Source of the DNA: Phycisphaeraceae bacterium
Lineage (GTDB): Bacteria; Planctomycetota; Phycisphaerae; Phycisphaerales; Phycisphaeraceae
NCBI GenBank assembly: GCA_002716625.1
Contig: PBAS01000051.1
Location: 1-64,000, forward strand
DNA: 64,000 nt
Direction of reading: 5' to 3'
The notes under the pieces were generated by a model, which saw nothing but the letters and a program-made list of their open reading frames with translations, was not told the origin of the DNA and searched no databases. A program made the translations under genes and the position numbers. Numbering within the stretch: the stretch's first letter is position 1; each line of letters starts with the position of its first letter. Below are positions 10,208-20,182 of this stretch, piece by piece.

Positions 10208-11305
10208 GTGGTGCCAAGTCGATCGCAAAAAACATCTTCACAATTAAAACACAACCCAGACAAAACACTGAGAGTCCTCCTGGTCAACGGTGATCCTAAA
10301 GTACGTGGTGAAGTTAACAAGGTCGTGCTTGACCAACCAATTGTACTCACCTGCGCAGCCAGTCTTGATGATGCACGCAGCGAACTGGCAAATAACAAAA
10401 TGGATCTAGCCCTTATAGATCTAGAGCAACCTGATGGCCAAGGCCTTGACCTGGCGGCTGAACTGGCAGGATCTAACACAAGTACCCAGTCAATCATGAT
10501 TGGCAGCAAGGCAAGTTTCGATAACGGACTGCTGACTATTCCACCATCAGCAACTGACTTTATTTGTAAGCCATTTGATAGTAGGGAACTGGCTTTTCGT
10601 ATCACCCAGGCCAAGTTACGTGTTGAATCACAGCACCAACAACATCGCAAAGTAAAGCGTCTCAAGCGGGTGTGCCGAAAACTCAACCGCGTGCGCAAAG
10701 ACGTGGCTCAGCAAGTTGATATTCTTTGCCAAGACCTGGTAACGGCCTATCATGAACTAGCGGTGCAGATGAACCAGGTCATGGTAACCAGTGAATTTGC
10801 CGGCCTGATACATGAGGAACTTGACCTTGAACAGTTCCTTCGCAAGGCTCTTGAGTTTCTACTTCAAAAGGCTGGTCCCACCAACGCAGCTATCTTTCTG
10901 CCATCAAGCGGTGATGAATATTCTTTAGGGGGTTACGTCAACTATGACTGCAGCAGCGGCTCGGCCGATATTCTGCTTGAGGGTCTCGCGGATGTGCTAG
11001 TACCGCGCATTGCCAACCATGACCAGCTGCTTCACCTGACCGACCGTCAGGATATGATTAGATGGCTGGATGGCGAATCTGAATTCATGGCTGACAGTCA
11101 TATGATTGGATTTACCTGCCGCGATGAACAGGAAAGTTTGGCGGTAGTGGTGTTGTTTCGAGATGGAACGGAACCCTTCAACGCCAGCGTGGTTGAACTA
11201 TGTGAGTCTATCGCCCCAATGTGTTCGGAGTACCTAGCCAAACTGATCCGCATTCACCATCGACATATCGTCGATGACGGGCCAGACTCCGCATGGGACG
11301 AATGA
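10208..11305 (+). CDS. Receiver-like domain with coiled coil and GAF-like domain
   Basis: A 365-residue protein starting at a GTG preceded by AGAGGCAGGGG. Residues 20-140 form a CheY-like domain: the Asp in LALIDLEQPDGQ fits the phospho-site, and the Lys in FICKPFD is conserved, but the acidic pair is reduced (VNGDP). A charged region of about 60 residues follows (HRKVKRLKRVCRKLNRVRKD), probably a coiled coil. A C-terminal GAF-like domain comes last (LDLEQFLRKALEFLLQKAG onward). There is no output domain for DNA binding or cyclic-di-GMP, so it probably acts through protein contact. It lies 270 bases after the HDOD-kinase on the same strand. Confidence 0.75.
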   Translation: MVPSRSQKTSSQLKHNPDKTLRVLLVNGDPKVRGEVNKVVLDQPIVLTCAASLDDARSELANNKMDLALIDLEQPDGQGLDLAAELAGSNTSTQSIMIGSKASFDNGLLTIPPSATDFICKPFDSRELAFRITQAKLRVESQHQQHRKVKRLKRVCRKLNRVRKDVAQQVDILCQDLVTAYHELAVQMNQVMVTSEFAGLIHEELDLEQFLRKALEFLLQKAGPTNAAIFLPSSGDEYSLGGYVNYDCSSGSADILLEGLADVLVPRIANHDQLLHLTDRQDMIRWLDGESEFMADSHMIGFTCRDEQESLAVVVLFRDGTEPFNASVVELCESIAPMCSEYLAKLIRIHHRHIVDDGPDSAWDE

Positions 11306-11467
11306 GTATAACCCTCAATATTTCCATCATATGGCTGAAAATACGACGCCACAGATTTCACCAATCACCCCCTCATCAAAAGCATTTTGAGTGACCAGAC
11401 GATCCCGCCGGTCGTCCACAAATCGCAACAACGTGCCGATCGTACCGTTGGGCGATACACTTAGCAT

Positions 11468-12928
11468 ATGAGCAGACGATCCAAATCTACTTCTAGCCCC
11501 CGAGCCGGTACCGCCACCACCAAAAGCTGGGAATCCGTCAAGGGCGGACTAGTTGCTGATTCGCTGGTTAGCAGTTTTGTCGAGTCGGTGTCCTTTGATC
11601 GACGTCTATATAAACACGATATCGCCGGCTCACTGGCCCACGCCCGCATGCTGGCGGACTGTGACCTGATCTCCAAGAAAGACCTTGGTCAGATTACCAA
11701 GGGGTTAGGGCAAATTAGCAAACAGATTGACCGGTTGGGTGATGCTTGGCCCGGGTGGAAGACCGAACTCGAAGATGTACACATGTGTCTTGAAGCTGCG
11801 TTAATCGAAATGATTGGCGACGCAGGTCGCAGGTTACATACCGGACGCAGTCGTAATGATCAAGTCGCCTTGGACCTGAAATTATGGATACGTGATGCTG
11901 TAACTGACCTGCGTCATATGATCGACGACCTATCAAGATCGTTTGTGACTCTCGCGGTACATCATGGCCAAATTGTGATGCCAGCCTATACCCACCTACA
12001 ACGAGCACAACCAATCATGGTCGGCGCCGAACTACTGGCATGGGTTGAAGCACTCGACCGCGGGGCCACTAGACTGGAACAGCTACTATCACTTGGACTG
12101 GAAAACCCTTTGGGCAGTGGTGCAATTGCCGGCAGCAGCCTACACCTTAATCGACATCACACGACCAAAAGCCTTGGATTAAAACGCCCTACGGCAAATA
12201 GTATTGACGCAACGGCAACAAGGGATGTAGCTCTCGACTTCGTCTACGGCTTGGCGATGATTGCCACAACCCTATCACGCTGGGCTGAGCAATGGATCTT
12301 ATATGCTTCCACTGAATTTGATTTTATCCGGTTGAGCGAAATCTATACCACTGGGTCCTCAATGATGCCGCAGAAGCGGAATCCGGACATGCTGGAATTG
12401 ATCCGCGGCCGGTGCGGCGATCTTTACGGCCGACTTGTCGCCCTACTAACCATGTGCAAGGGTCTGCCCCTTGGCTACAACCGGGATCTGCAAGAGGATA
12501 AACGCCACATATTTGATGCCTACGATGGAGTAGCTGAATGTTTGGTTATGGCATCGAAGATCGTGCGTACCACGCAATATGACAAAAGTCGGATTGCCAA
12601 TGCCTTAGATAAAGGATTTCTTGACGCAACGAGTCTAGCTGACTATCTGGTAACTAAGGGTGTTCCATTCCGCACTGCACACCAAGTGGTTGGTCAATTG
12701 GTACGCCAATGCGAGCAGATGGGATACGAACAACTATCGCAGCTGAAAATGGCAGATTTCAACCAAGCCTGCCATGCAGTTAAACTCGGCACAAAGCGAT
12801 GCAGCAATGATGTATACAAGTGGTTAGGCGCAGAAAATGTAGTTAAGCGATACTGCACAACAGGTAATGCTGGCGCATCGGGTGTGCGGCGGCAACTTCA
12901 GTCATGGCGTAAACGATTGAAGATGTGA
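11468..12928 (+). CDS. argH: Argininosuccinate lyase
   Basis: A 486-residue protein of the fumarase/aspartase superfamily that splits argininosuccinate into arginine and fumarate, the last step of arginine synthesis. The family signature GSSMMPQKRNPD is at about residues 296-307, TGRSRNDQVA near residue 120 and YTHLQRAQP near 175. Length is slightly above the usual 455-470 because of a short basic N-terminal extension of about 18 residues. argG is not adjacent. The gene stands between two signalling genes and is probably transcribed on its own. Confidence 0.96.
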   Translation: MSRRSKSTSSPRAGTATTKSWESVKGGLVADSLVSSFVESVSFDRRLYKHDIAGSLAHARMLADCDLISKKDLGQITKGLGQISKQIDRLGDAWPGWKTELEDVHMCLEAALIEMIGDAGRRLHTGRSRNDQVALDLKLWIRDAVTDLRHMIDDLSRSFVTLAVHHGQIVMPAYTHLQRAQPIMVGAELLAWVEALDRGATRLEQLLSLGLENPLGSGAIAGSSLHLNRHHTTKSLGLKRPTANSIDATATRDVALDFVYGLAMIATTLSRWAEQWILYASTEFDFIRLSEIYTTGSSMMPQKRNPDMLELIRGRCGDLYGRLVALLTMCKGLPLGYNRDLQEDKRHIFDAYDGVAECLVMASKIVRTTQYDKSRIANALDKGFLDATSLADYLVTKGVPFRTAHQVVGQLVRQCEQMGYEQLSQLKMADFNQACHAVKLGTKRCSNDVYKWLGAENVVKRYCTTGNAGASGVRRQLQSWRKRLKM

Positions 12929-13180
12929 TGGGCTGCCCTTCAATGGATCCCAAATTTTGAACTTCTCTGCCAAGACAATACTCAGTTATCTGATCGTGCC
13001 AAGCGACAAGGTGTCCACGGTAGAAAATTCTCGTCCCGCACTGGAAGTTGATATACATCCGGCCGCAGTTAGGCCTCCGGTGGTGGACCTTGCTGACCTG
13101 ACTACTGGTGGATTTATAAACGTGATCCGACCAATACGTATCGTCATGACAGCAACGTAATTATTGAACCACGTTGGCCA

Positions 13181-14866
13181 ATGGGGAGCAGAAACTTGCT
13201 CATCCTTACAGTACTTCAAGGCCCAGACAAAGGTAGGCGGTTTGAACTTCCAGATGACGAACCGCAATTGCTAGGCCGTTCCAGTGAAGCTGTACCAATT
13301 TCCGACCCCACGATGTCACGTCGTCATAGCGAACTAACCCCTGACGACGGGCTTTGGTATCTCAATGACCTTGATAGCTCCAACGGCACCTACCTGAATG
13401 GCGTACGGCTCACGGCAAGACGGCCCCTGGAACCCGGCGACCAATTCCGCATAGGCAATACGCTGATTCTATTCGGCACAGAAGCGTCTGATGCACGGCA
13501 GTACAAATGGCGCATTGCTGGTAAAGATGAACTTCAAATTCAGGTCGAGCATATCGCCAGCAGTAATGATGAATCGATGATCATGGCCGTGCCCGATCCC
13601 AGTGAAGAGGCGGTCATGCAGTTGACCGTCATTTATGAACTGACTGAGTTGATCGGATCGATCGTGGATCGCGGCGAATTACTGCAATGCGTAATGGATT
13701 TGATCTTTGAACATTTCCAGGCTGATCGTGGGTTCATATCACTCAAACGCACAACGGAGGATGCGATTGACCCGGTGGTTGAACGGCAGCGTATTGTAAA
13801 AGATAGTAGCGAGCAGACGAAGGTTCCCATTAGCCGAACCATTGTGAATCATGTAATCAAACATGGTGAAGGCGTGTTATCGAGCAATGCCATGACCGAT
13901 GAGCGGTTTGCTGGTGGTGACAGTATCCAGGACATGGCTATACACTCTGCTATATGCGTACCAATCAAGTACAAGGACCGCCTGTTCGGAGTCATTCATC
14001 TGGACAGCCAAATCACCAATTACACTTTTACAGAAGATCAATTGCGGTTGCTTACCGCCATCGGCGTCCACACCGGCTTGGCCTTGTCCAATGCCCATCT
14101 CTATGAGCGCCAACTACAACGCGAACGTCTAGCAGCAGTCGGCCAGACGGTTGCTTCTTTGTCTCATTCGGTTCGAAATATGCTTCAGGGCCTGAGAGGT
14201 GGCGCAGATGTCCTCGAACTGGGCTTGAAGAAAAATAAAATGGAGGTGGTTCGGGGGGGCTGGGATATTGTCTCTCGAAACCTTGATCGGATTTATTCGT
14301 TGACAATGAATATGCTTGCCTATTCAAAACAACGCCAGCCAGAAATCGAAATGACCATTCTTAACTCAGTGGTTGAAGAGGTCATCACCCTGATGCAACA
14401 TCAATTTGATGACAAGCACGTCGCACTAATCGTGGACCTTGACCAGGACATGCCACCTGTCCCACTAGATGCCTCAGGTATTCATCAGGCTCTACTTAAC
14501 TTGATCAATAATGCCCTGGAGGCAGTAGATCGAGAATCTGGGACAGTGACTGTTGGAACTGCGTTTGACCCGGTCACCCAACAAGCAACAATCCGCGTGG
14601 TTGATAGTGGTGCGGGAATTAGCCCCGAAAGTCGAAAGTATCTTTTTATACCTTTTCACTCGACCAAGGGACTACGCGGAACCGGCTTGGGGCTCGTGGT
14701 TACGAAGAAAATATGCGAAGAACACGGCGGATCACTCAGCGTACGCAGTTCACCAGCCAAGGGAGCGACGTTTACCATTGCATTGCCGGTGACAACAGAC
14801 AATGTCCCCACCGCTGCCGATACCCAAGGATTGACCAGTGTCCAGAAAAACCCTGATAAAGATTAG
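13181..14866 (+). CDS. FHA-GAF sensor histidine kinase
   Basis: A 561-residue soluble kinase. An N-terminal FHA domain spans roughly residues 5-100, with the phospho-Thr-binding pattern GRSSE, MSRRHSEL and SSNGTYLNG. A GAF domain covers about 145-310. The HisKA-like helix has its His in ASLSHSVRNML, and the HATPase has NLINNALEAVD, DSGAGIS and GTGLGLVV. The FHA domain suggests activation through a Ser/Thr-phosphorylated partner, which would link Ser/Thr kinase and two-component signalling. No receiver or Ser/Thr kinase gene is adjacent. The C-terminal 20 residues are a disordered tail. Confidence 0.87.
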   Translation: MGSRNLLILTVLQGPDKGRRFELPDDEPQLLGRSSEAVPISDPTMSRRHSELTPDDGLWYLNDLDSSNGTYLNGVRLTARRPLEPGDQFRIGNTLILFGTEASDARQYKWRIAGKDELQIQVEHIASSNDESMIMAVPDPSEEAVMQLTVIYELTELIGSIVDRGELLQCVMDLIFEHFQADRGFISLKRTTEDAIDPVVERQRIVKDSSEQTKVPISRTIVNHVIKHGEGVLSSNAMTDERFAGGDSIQDMAIHSAICVPIKYKDRLFGVIHLDSQITNYTFTEDQLRLLTAIGVHTGLALSNAHLYERQLQRERLAAVGQTVASLSHSVRNMLQGLRGGADVLELGLKKNKMEVVRGGWDIVSRNLDRIYSLTMNMLAYSKQRQPEIEMTILNSVVEEVITLMQHQFDDKHVALIVDLDQDMPPVPLDASGIHQALLNLINNALEAVDRESGTVTVGTAFDPVTQQATIRVVDSGAGISPESRKYLFIPFHSTKGLRGTGLGLVVTKKICEEHGGSLSVRSSPAKGATFTIALPVTTDNVPTAADTQGLTSVQKNPDKD

Positions 14867-14973
14867 GCCTTGATCTTTCAAACCGAGCAATAACTCCATG
14901 GGATCAAACGTTTATCTCTCAGAGTCATTATGGACCACACCAAGCACGTGGCGTTGGTCGATGGAGAAAACAC

Positions 14974-16458
14974 GTGGCCATTAGCCAATCCTTATCACCA
15001 CTACGACCAGACCAGTTCGGACCAGATCAGGCACAGCATCTACTCAACCGCGCAGGTTTTGGCGGAACGACTGCTCAGGTCGCCGAACTGGTGGAGATGG
15101 GGCTCCGTGAGGCCGTAAAACATCTTGTGGATTACCGGCAGGTTGACGCATCCTCACTTCCAAAGCCACAAGCTGATGCCGATATTATCGCCCCGCTTAC
15201 ACCTGAGCAACGCCAACGCCAGGCTGCCGCAATACGTGCTGGCAACGAAGCTGAAATCGCCAGATTCCGTGCGTTACGCCAACAGCGTAAAGCAGATGAT
15301 CGCCGACAATTGGAACATTTACAGCAATGGTGGTTACAGCGGATGATTGAATCACCTCGCCCACTTGAAGAGAAGCTTGTGCTACTGTGGCATAGCCATT
15401 TTGCCACCAACCACCGCACTGTCGAGGATAGCTTCCTCATGTTTAAGCAGAACCTACTTTTACGTCGCCATGCTAATGGAAGGTTCTCAGATTTAGCATT
15501 CGGCATCATCCGCGACCCGGCAATGATCCGATTCCTCGATAACCACGCCAACAAAAAACAGAAGCCGAATGAAAATTTAGCCCGCGAACTTATGGAACTG
15601 TTTACCCTTGGAGAGGGCAACTATACCGAAAATGACATTAAACAGGGCGCAAGGGCCTTGACCGGATACAGTTTCTATGACAATGAGTTCCAATTCATGG
15701 ATCATGAGCATGATGAAAAACCCAAAAGAATATTGGGCATATCCGGCACACTAAATGGTGAGGATTTCGTTCGCATCCTCCTGAAACAAAAGGCATGTGC
15801 AGCATTTGTCTGCTATAAGTTGTACAAGCATTTTGTTGCCGATATTCCTGATCAAATGCCCCGCGAAAGCAGGTCGGTCATATTACAGATGGCTAGAAGC
15901 CTTCGGGCAACCGATTATAGGATAGCACCGGTGCTTAAAAAGCTGTTTATGAGCCGTCATTTTTATGACACAGCAATCGTAGGCTCGAAGATTAAAAGCC
16001 CTCTGCAACTAATTGCCGGTACGATTCGAATGCTTGGGACCCCCGTACGCGATATGTCTCTACTGATTGATGCGGCAGGAACTATGGGCCAAACGTTATT
16101 CAATCCCCCATCCGTTGCCGGTTGGTCGGGTGGCAATACATGGATTAATACATCAACTTTATTTATCCGGCAAAACTTAGCAACATACCTTATTACCGGT
16201 AAGTTGCCCTATCTTGACGGATGGACGCGCAGACAACTGGATTATGACCCCACCTTTCTGACCGAAGGGGTGTCAAATCGATCACCTGAAGCTTTGATTG
16301 ACCATCTAATCAAAATACTGATTGCTGGACCTATTCCAGCCCAGCGACGCACCCAACTTCTTGCTTTTGTTAATGAGCGTGATGGCCAGATTAAGAAAGA
16401 TCGTATGATTGGCCTTTTGATGCTGATCACTGCAATGCCGGAGTACCAATTATGTTGA
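14974..16458 (+). CDS. DUF1800 family protein
   Basis: A 494-residue DUF1800 protein starting at a GTG with GGAG eight bases upstream. Recognisable family features are HLLNRAGFGGT near the N-terminus, LLWHSHFATN, NLARELMELFTLGEG and NPPSVAGWSGG. No clear signal peptide is seen. DUF1800 genes almost always pair with DUF1501 genes in planctomycetes and relatives, and here the DUF1501 gene overlaps its end by seven bases. The function is unknown; the pair is thought to act in the cell envelope or in export. High confidence in family, none in role. Confidence 0.9.
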   Translation: MAISQSLSPLRPDQFGPDQAQHLLNRAGFGGTTAQVAELVEMGLREAVKHLVDYRQVDASSLPKPQADADIIAPLTPEQRQRQAAAIRAGNEAEIARFRALRQQRKADDRRQLEHLQQWWLQRMIESPRPLEEKLVLLWHSHFATNHRTVEDSFLMFKQNLLLRRHANGRFSDLAFGIIRDPAMIRFLDNHANKKQKPNENLARELMELFTLGEGNYTENDIKQGARALTGYSFYDNEFQFMDHEHDEKPKRILGISGTLNGEDFVRILLKQKACAAFVCYKLYKHFVADIPDQMPRESRSVILQMARSLRATDYRIAPVLKKLFMSRHFYDTAIVGSKIKSPLQLIAGTIRMLGTPVRDMSLLIDAAGTMGQTLFNPPSVAGWSGGNTWINTSTLFIRQNLATYLITGKLPYLDGWTRRQLDYDPTFLTEGVSNRSPEALIDHLIKILIAGPIPAQRRTQLLAFVNERDGQIKKDRMIGLLMLITAMPEYQLC

Positions 16459-17756
16459 ATACCACTATGCAAGCGGCTTTTACGCGACGTGAATTTGTAC
16501 ATCGCAGCTTGGCTGTTGTTTCAACAGCAGCAACTATACCCACATTCCTGCATCAATCGGCCTATGCCCTGGTGGATCCCGACGATATGCCGCTGATCAA
16601 GGACCAACCAGGCATACCACAGGATCGGATCCTGGTCGTCGTTCAATTGTCCGGTGGAAATGATGGTCTAAACACGGTGGTTCCCTATGGGAATCCTACT
16701 TATCACAATGCTCGACCAGGCTTGGCCCTGCGAGAAAACCAAGTACTACCACTGGACGGTGGAGACGGTATTGGCCTGCACTGGCAACTCGAACCACTTA
16801 GAGAGATGATCGGCGAGGGGCTGGCATCAATCATCCAAGGTGTTGGCTACCCCAATCCCAACCGATCACATTTTGCCAGTATGGACATTTATCACACATG
16901 CCAGGCACGTGGTGGCAAGGGACTGGGTTGGTTGGGTCAATTACTCGACCAGATCGATCCGACGAACGGTACTTCACTGGTTGCCCTCAGCGGCGAAGCA
17001 CCGCTAGCCGGCCAGGGTCACAAAACCCAACCGATTGCATTTGAAAACCCGAAACTGTTTCGCTGGATTGGTTCAGAAATGCATGCAGCCCTGGAGGCGC
17101 GTTACCAGCAGATCAGCCGAGACTCTGTGGAAGATCCCAATGGAATTAACACCCTCATACCCCAACCGGACAACCCAAGATCATTCATACGGCGCACAGC
17201 GCTGGATGCACAGGTCGCCTCACAGGCGATTAATGAAGCTGTTGCGCAAGGCAGTGTAACGAGCTATCCTGGCGGCCAGTTGTCAGAACAACTACGTATG
17301 GTGGGAGCCATGATCCGAGCAGGGCTGGGTACTCGTGTTTTTTATGTGGGACTAAATGGCTTTGATACGCATGCTGGACAGGCAGGTCGTCATGCAAACC
17401 TACTGCGCCAATTTGCCGTGGCCATGCAGGCGTTTTATCGGGAACTACAGGCCATTGGACAAGACCAACGTGTTTTGACTTTGGCATTCAGTGAGTTTGG
17501 ACGGCGCGTAGGACAAAATGCATCACAGGGTACGGACCATGGCACAGCCGGGCCCATGTTCATGTTTGGACCAATGATTCGAGCAGGTCTGCTTGGAAAA
17601 CATCCGAGCCTGGCCAAACTTGATCAAGGGGACCTCATTTATAATGTGGATTTCCGAAGTGTTTATGCCGCTGTCATGGAAAAATGGCTGAAAGCCGATA
17701 GCCGCAAAGTACTTGGCAAAACATTTCGCCCGGCGAATATACTGAAGAATGTATAG
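16452..17756 (+). CDS. DUF1501 family protein with Tat signal
   Basis: A 434-residue DUF1501 protein, distantly related to sulfatase and alkaline phosphatase folds. The N-terminus has a twin-arginine signal (FTRREFVHRSL, then a hydrophobic stretch to about residue 35), so it is exported folded. Family motifs include VVVQLSGGNDGLNTVVPY, GFDTHAGQ and the C-terminal EFGRRVGQNASQGTDHG. Its ATG overlaps the end of the DUF1800 gene by seven bases, implying translational coupling and a shared function. It is convergent with the next gene, 28 bases away. Confidence 0.92.
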   Translation: MLNTTMQAAFTRREFVHRSLAVVSTAATIPTFLHQSAYALVDPDDMPLIKDQPGIPQDRILVVVQLSGGNDGLNTVVPYGNPTYHNARPGLALRENQVLPLDGGDGIGLHWQLEPLREMIGEGLASIIQGVGYPNPNRSHFASMDIYHTCQARGGKGLGWLGQLLDQIDPTNGTSLVALSGEAPLAGQGHKTQPIAFENPKLFRWIGSEMHAALEARYQQISRDSVEDPNGINTLIPQPDNPRSFIRRTALDAQVASQAINEAVAQGSVTSYPGGQLSEQLRMVGAMIRAGLGTRVFYVGLNGFDTHAGQAGRHANLLRQFAVAMQAFYRELQAIGQDQRVLTLAFSEFGRRVGQNASQGTDHGTAGPMFMFGPMIRAGLLGKHPSLAKLDQGDLIYNVDFRSVYAAVMEKWLKADSRKVLGKTFRPANILKNV

Positions 17757-17784
17757 AAAAGACATCACCAACTACCCATACAGG

Positions 17785-19926
17785 TTAGGAATTAAAACCC
17801 CCAATCCATAAGTAGTAGGTCCCCAGCCCGACCACTAGAACGACAATCCCAACGATGATGCAATTGATCACCCAAAAGCGAAAACCCCGTAGACCCTTAG
17901 TGCCTCGCGGATACCTAGGCATACGGGTAAAACTGTGGCTTTGGCTGCGGGACAGGCGCATCCGCAAATTGATCGCCCATCCTGAACCTTCAAGGATTGC
18001 ACTCAGATCTCGACGGCGAAGCTTTAACACGGCCAAAAGAATGCTTGGCAGCAGGACGGCCAGAATCGCACCACCCAAGCCACCAAGGATGAGAGTTGGA
18101 TTTTGGGAAATCTTGTCGGCGATATAGGCCAAGGCAGAACCCACAGCCGCCAAAGCGACACCCCCTCCGGCCAGCAAACCACCAGCCGCCAGCAAGCCAC
18201 GTTGCTGGACTGCCTGGTGTTGGACTTTGGAGGTTTCAGCATCGGTCACCGCCTTCTCAACATTTGACATGCTCTGCTGAGTAGCAGTATCAAGTTTCTT
18301 TTCTGCCCCACTGGTGAGTTGTTCAATCTTTCCGGTCACGAGTTGGCCAATACGTTTAAAGGGGGCAAACATCGCCTCATTGAGACTAATAGGATTTTCG
18401 ATGATTTGTATGACCTGTGCATCCCACTGACACTCATCAATATCGTTAAACACACCTCGCTTACCAACCACAAGGCCACCTTTTCCTCCCGAAGTAACCG
18501 GTACAGCAAGTTCATATGGCTTTTCGCAACGATGGTCATTAACGCGTATATAAAGCACGAACATGCTGCTTAGTGCCGTGACCTTGGCATGGTCAGCACG
18601 CTTTATCACTTTGACCGCCATATTAAAACGCCGTCCATCCATAACCAAAGTGCCCATCTCGAAAACCGCTCGTCGTGTTGGATCATACAAATCGGGAAAG
18701 CTTACAAAATTATTGGCTAACTCCAGCAAACAGGATTGATACAGCAGCAGTTTTTCTATCAGACGGATATTATCGAGTTGGAAAGCCGTCTCATGGCTCT
18801 GGTCGATAAGATGTCTGACATTAGAGATACACGACCCATCCAGATAGCCTTGGAGTTTTGCCACTCCCAACTTAGCAAACGCACCTTCGGGCTTGGAATC
18901 GCACCATTTTTCATAAGGCATTAAGCGTTTTTTGACAGTTTCCCATTGGCATTCAGTCAAATGATCGAGATCCTCATCAAGCAATTGTTTCAGAACATGC
19001 TGGTGTAGATTAGCGAATGATTCAACGAAGTGAGGATTGATAGCACCCTTGCAGTCAAGTGTACGTTCAGCACAAGGCCTGGCCAACGGCGCAATGGCCA
19101 TCAAATGAGTGATCGATTGGGAATCTCCTAGATCAGCGTTTTCTGCATCGCTGGTACGTGGTGGAATCTGGTCAATCATTCGAGAATCCAGTGCTAATAT
19201 TTGACACTGGAAAAAATACTGGTCGATCTTGGACCGCAGATCAGAAAACAGCTTGAATGCTTTTTCAGTCTTTTCACCGAGCGGCAACAGTTCACCTGCA
19301 TCCTGTTCTTTAGTTTTCACCCACTCCAAATAAGCCTTTGCCATATTGCAGAAGCGGCCCAACTGTTCTTGACCCACACCAGCCTTACCGCATGGGTGAG
19401 AAGCGCCACCCACGGTATCCACCACATCCTTAATGAACTGCGAGGTCTGTTCATCAGCAGCTGCATCAGGCAACGTGATGCCGGCTTCACTGACCGGCAT
19501 CTGCTGAACTTCAGATTTAATCTGTCGAATTTGGGACAACGTTATGCAATCTGTTGCCGTGGATCCCAGTCGATTTATAATTTTTTCGGCTGAACTAAAA
19601 ATCCTCTGCCCGTCAGAACTCTCGCAATTAATCGCGCTGAGTTGTAGAGCCGTGCTCTTTGCCTCCAAGCCGCTGTAGTCCGTAAGAGTCTCTAGGGTCC
19701 AGATCACAGCGTCTCGAAGTTCACAGACTCGGATGCGTCCATCATGGTCAGAATCAATCAGTTCAAGAAATGCGGCATCGCCACGGATGGTATTAATCGG
19801 CGCACTTGTTGCCACCCAGTGTGCCTCATCAAGCAGCAGCACATTCGCTAGATCTTTTGCAGAATCAATACGTAGATGATGAGCACGACCAAAATGATGT
19901 AATGTCAACTTAGCAGAAGCACACAT
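17785..19926 (-). CDS. EF-hand-containing membrane protein, unknown family
   Basis: A 713-residue protein that I do not recognise. A canonical EF-hand loop is at residues 58-69 (DSDHDGRIRVCE), so the N-terminal part probably binds calcium. A long, soluble, helical and charged body follows. Near the C-terminus are three hydrophobic segments: AAGGLLAGGGVALAAVGSAL, LGGLGGAILAVLLPSILLAV and IVGIVVLVVGLGTYYLWIGG. There is no signal peptide. The protein is therefore tail-anchored in the membrane, with a large domain on one side. It is transcribed alone, opposite to the DUF1501 gene. Proteins of this make-up may be planctomycete-specific. Confidence 0.75.
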   Translation of the reverse strand: MCASAKLTLHHFGRAHHLRIDSAKDLANVLLLDEAHWVATSAPINTIRGDAAFLELIDSDHDGRIRVCELRDAVIWTLETLTDYSGLEAKSTALQLSAINCESSDGQRIFSSAEKIINRLGSTATDCITLSQIRQIKSEVQQMPVSEAGITLPDAAADEQTSQFIKDVVDTVGGASHPCGKAGVGQEQLGRFCNMAKAYLEWVKTKEQDAGELLPLGEKTEKAFKLFSDLRSKIDQYFFQCQILALDSRMIDQIPPRTSDAENADLGDSQSITHLMAIAPLARPCAERTLDCKGAINPHFVESFANLHQHVLKQLLDEDLDHLTECQWETVKKRLMPYEKWCDSKPEGAFAKLGVAKLQGYLDGSCISNVRHLIDQSHETAFQLDNIRLIEKLLLYQSCLLELANNFVSFPDLYDPTRRAVFEMGTLVMDGRRFNMAVKVIKRADHAKVTALSSMFVLYIRVNDHRCEKPYELAVPVTSGGKGGLVVGKRGVFNDIDECQWDAQVIQIIENPISLNEAMFAPFKRIGQLVTGKIEQLTSGAEKKLDTATQQSMSNVEKAVTDAETSKVQHQAVQQRGLLAAGGLLAGGGVALAAVGSALAYIADKISQNPTLILGGLGGAILAVLLPSILLAVLKLRRRDLSAILEGSGWAINLRMRLSRSQSHSFTRMPRYPRGTKGLRGFRFWVINCIIVGIVVLVVGLGTYYLWIGGFNS

Positions 19927-20182
19927 ATGTACACTTTCGTCATGTGAACAGTCATACAGAACATGATCGCAGCCGCCGGCAGAGCATCATGATGACAAGA
20001 AACAGATCCAGAACCATCGCGAGGCAATCCTTCGGCCAGAATGAACACGAGATATCTTGATCGCGTTAACCATACCGTTCAAATCTGTACCAGTTGGTCG
20101 CCGGAATGAAACGATGAACAAGCCACTAATTGAAAATGGTTGGCGCTGGTAATTCGAAATACGTCGATGGGTTTACGTTTTC

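Noticed and set aside
12929-13180. Open frames on both strands between argH and the FHA kinase
   Set aside because: The plus frame (12957-13160) and the minus frame reaching into the kinase gene have no recognisable motif and no good ribosome site; probably chance.
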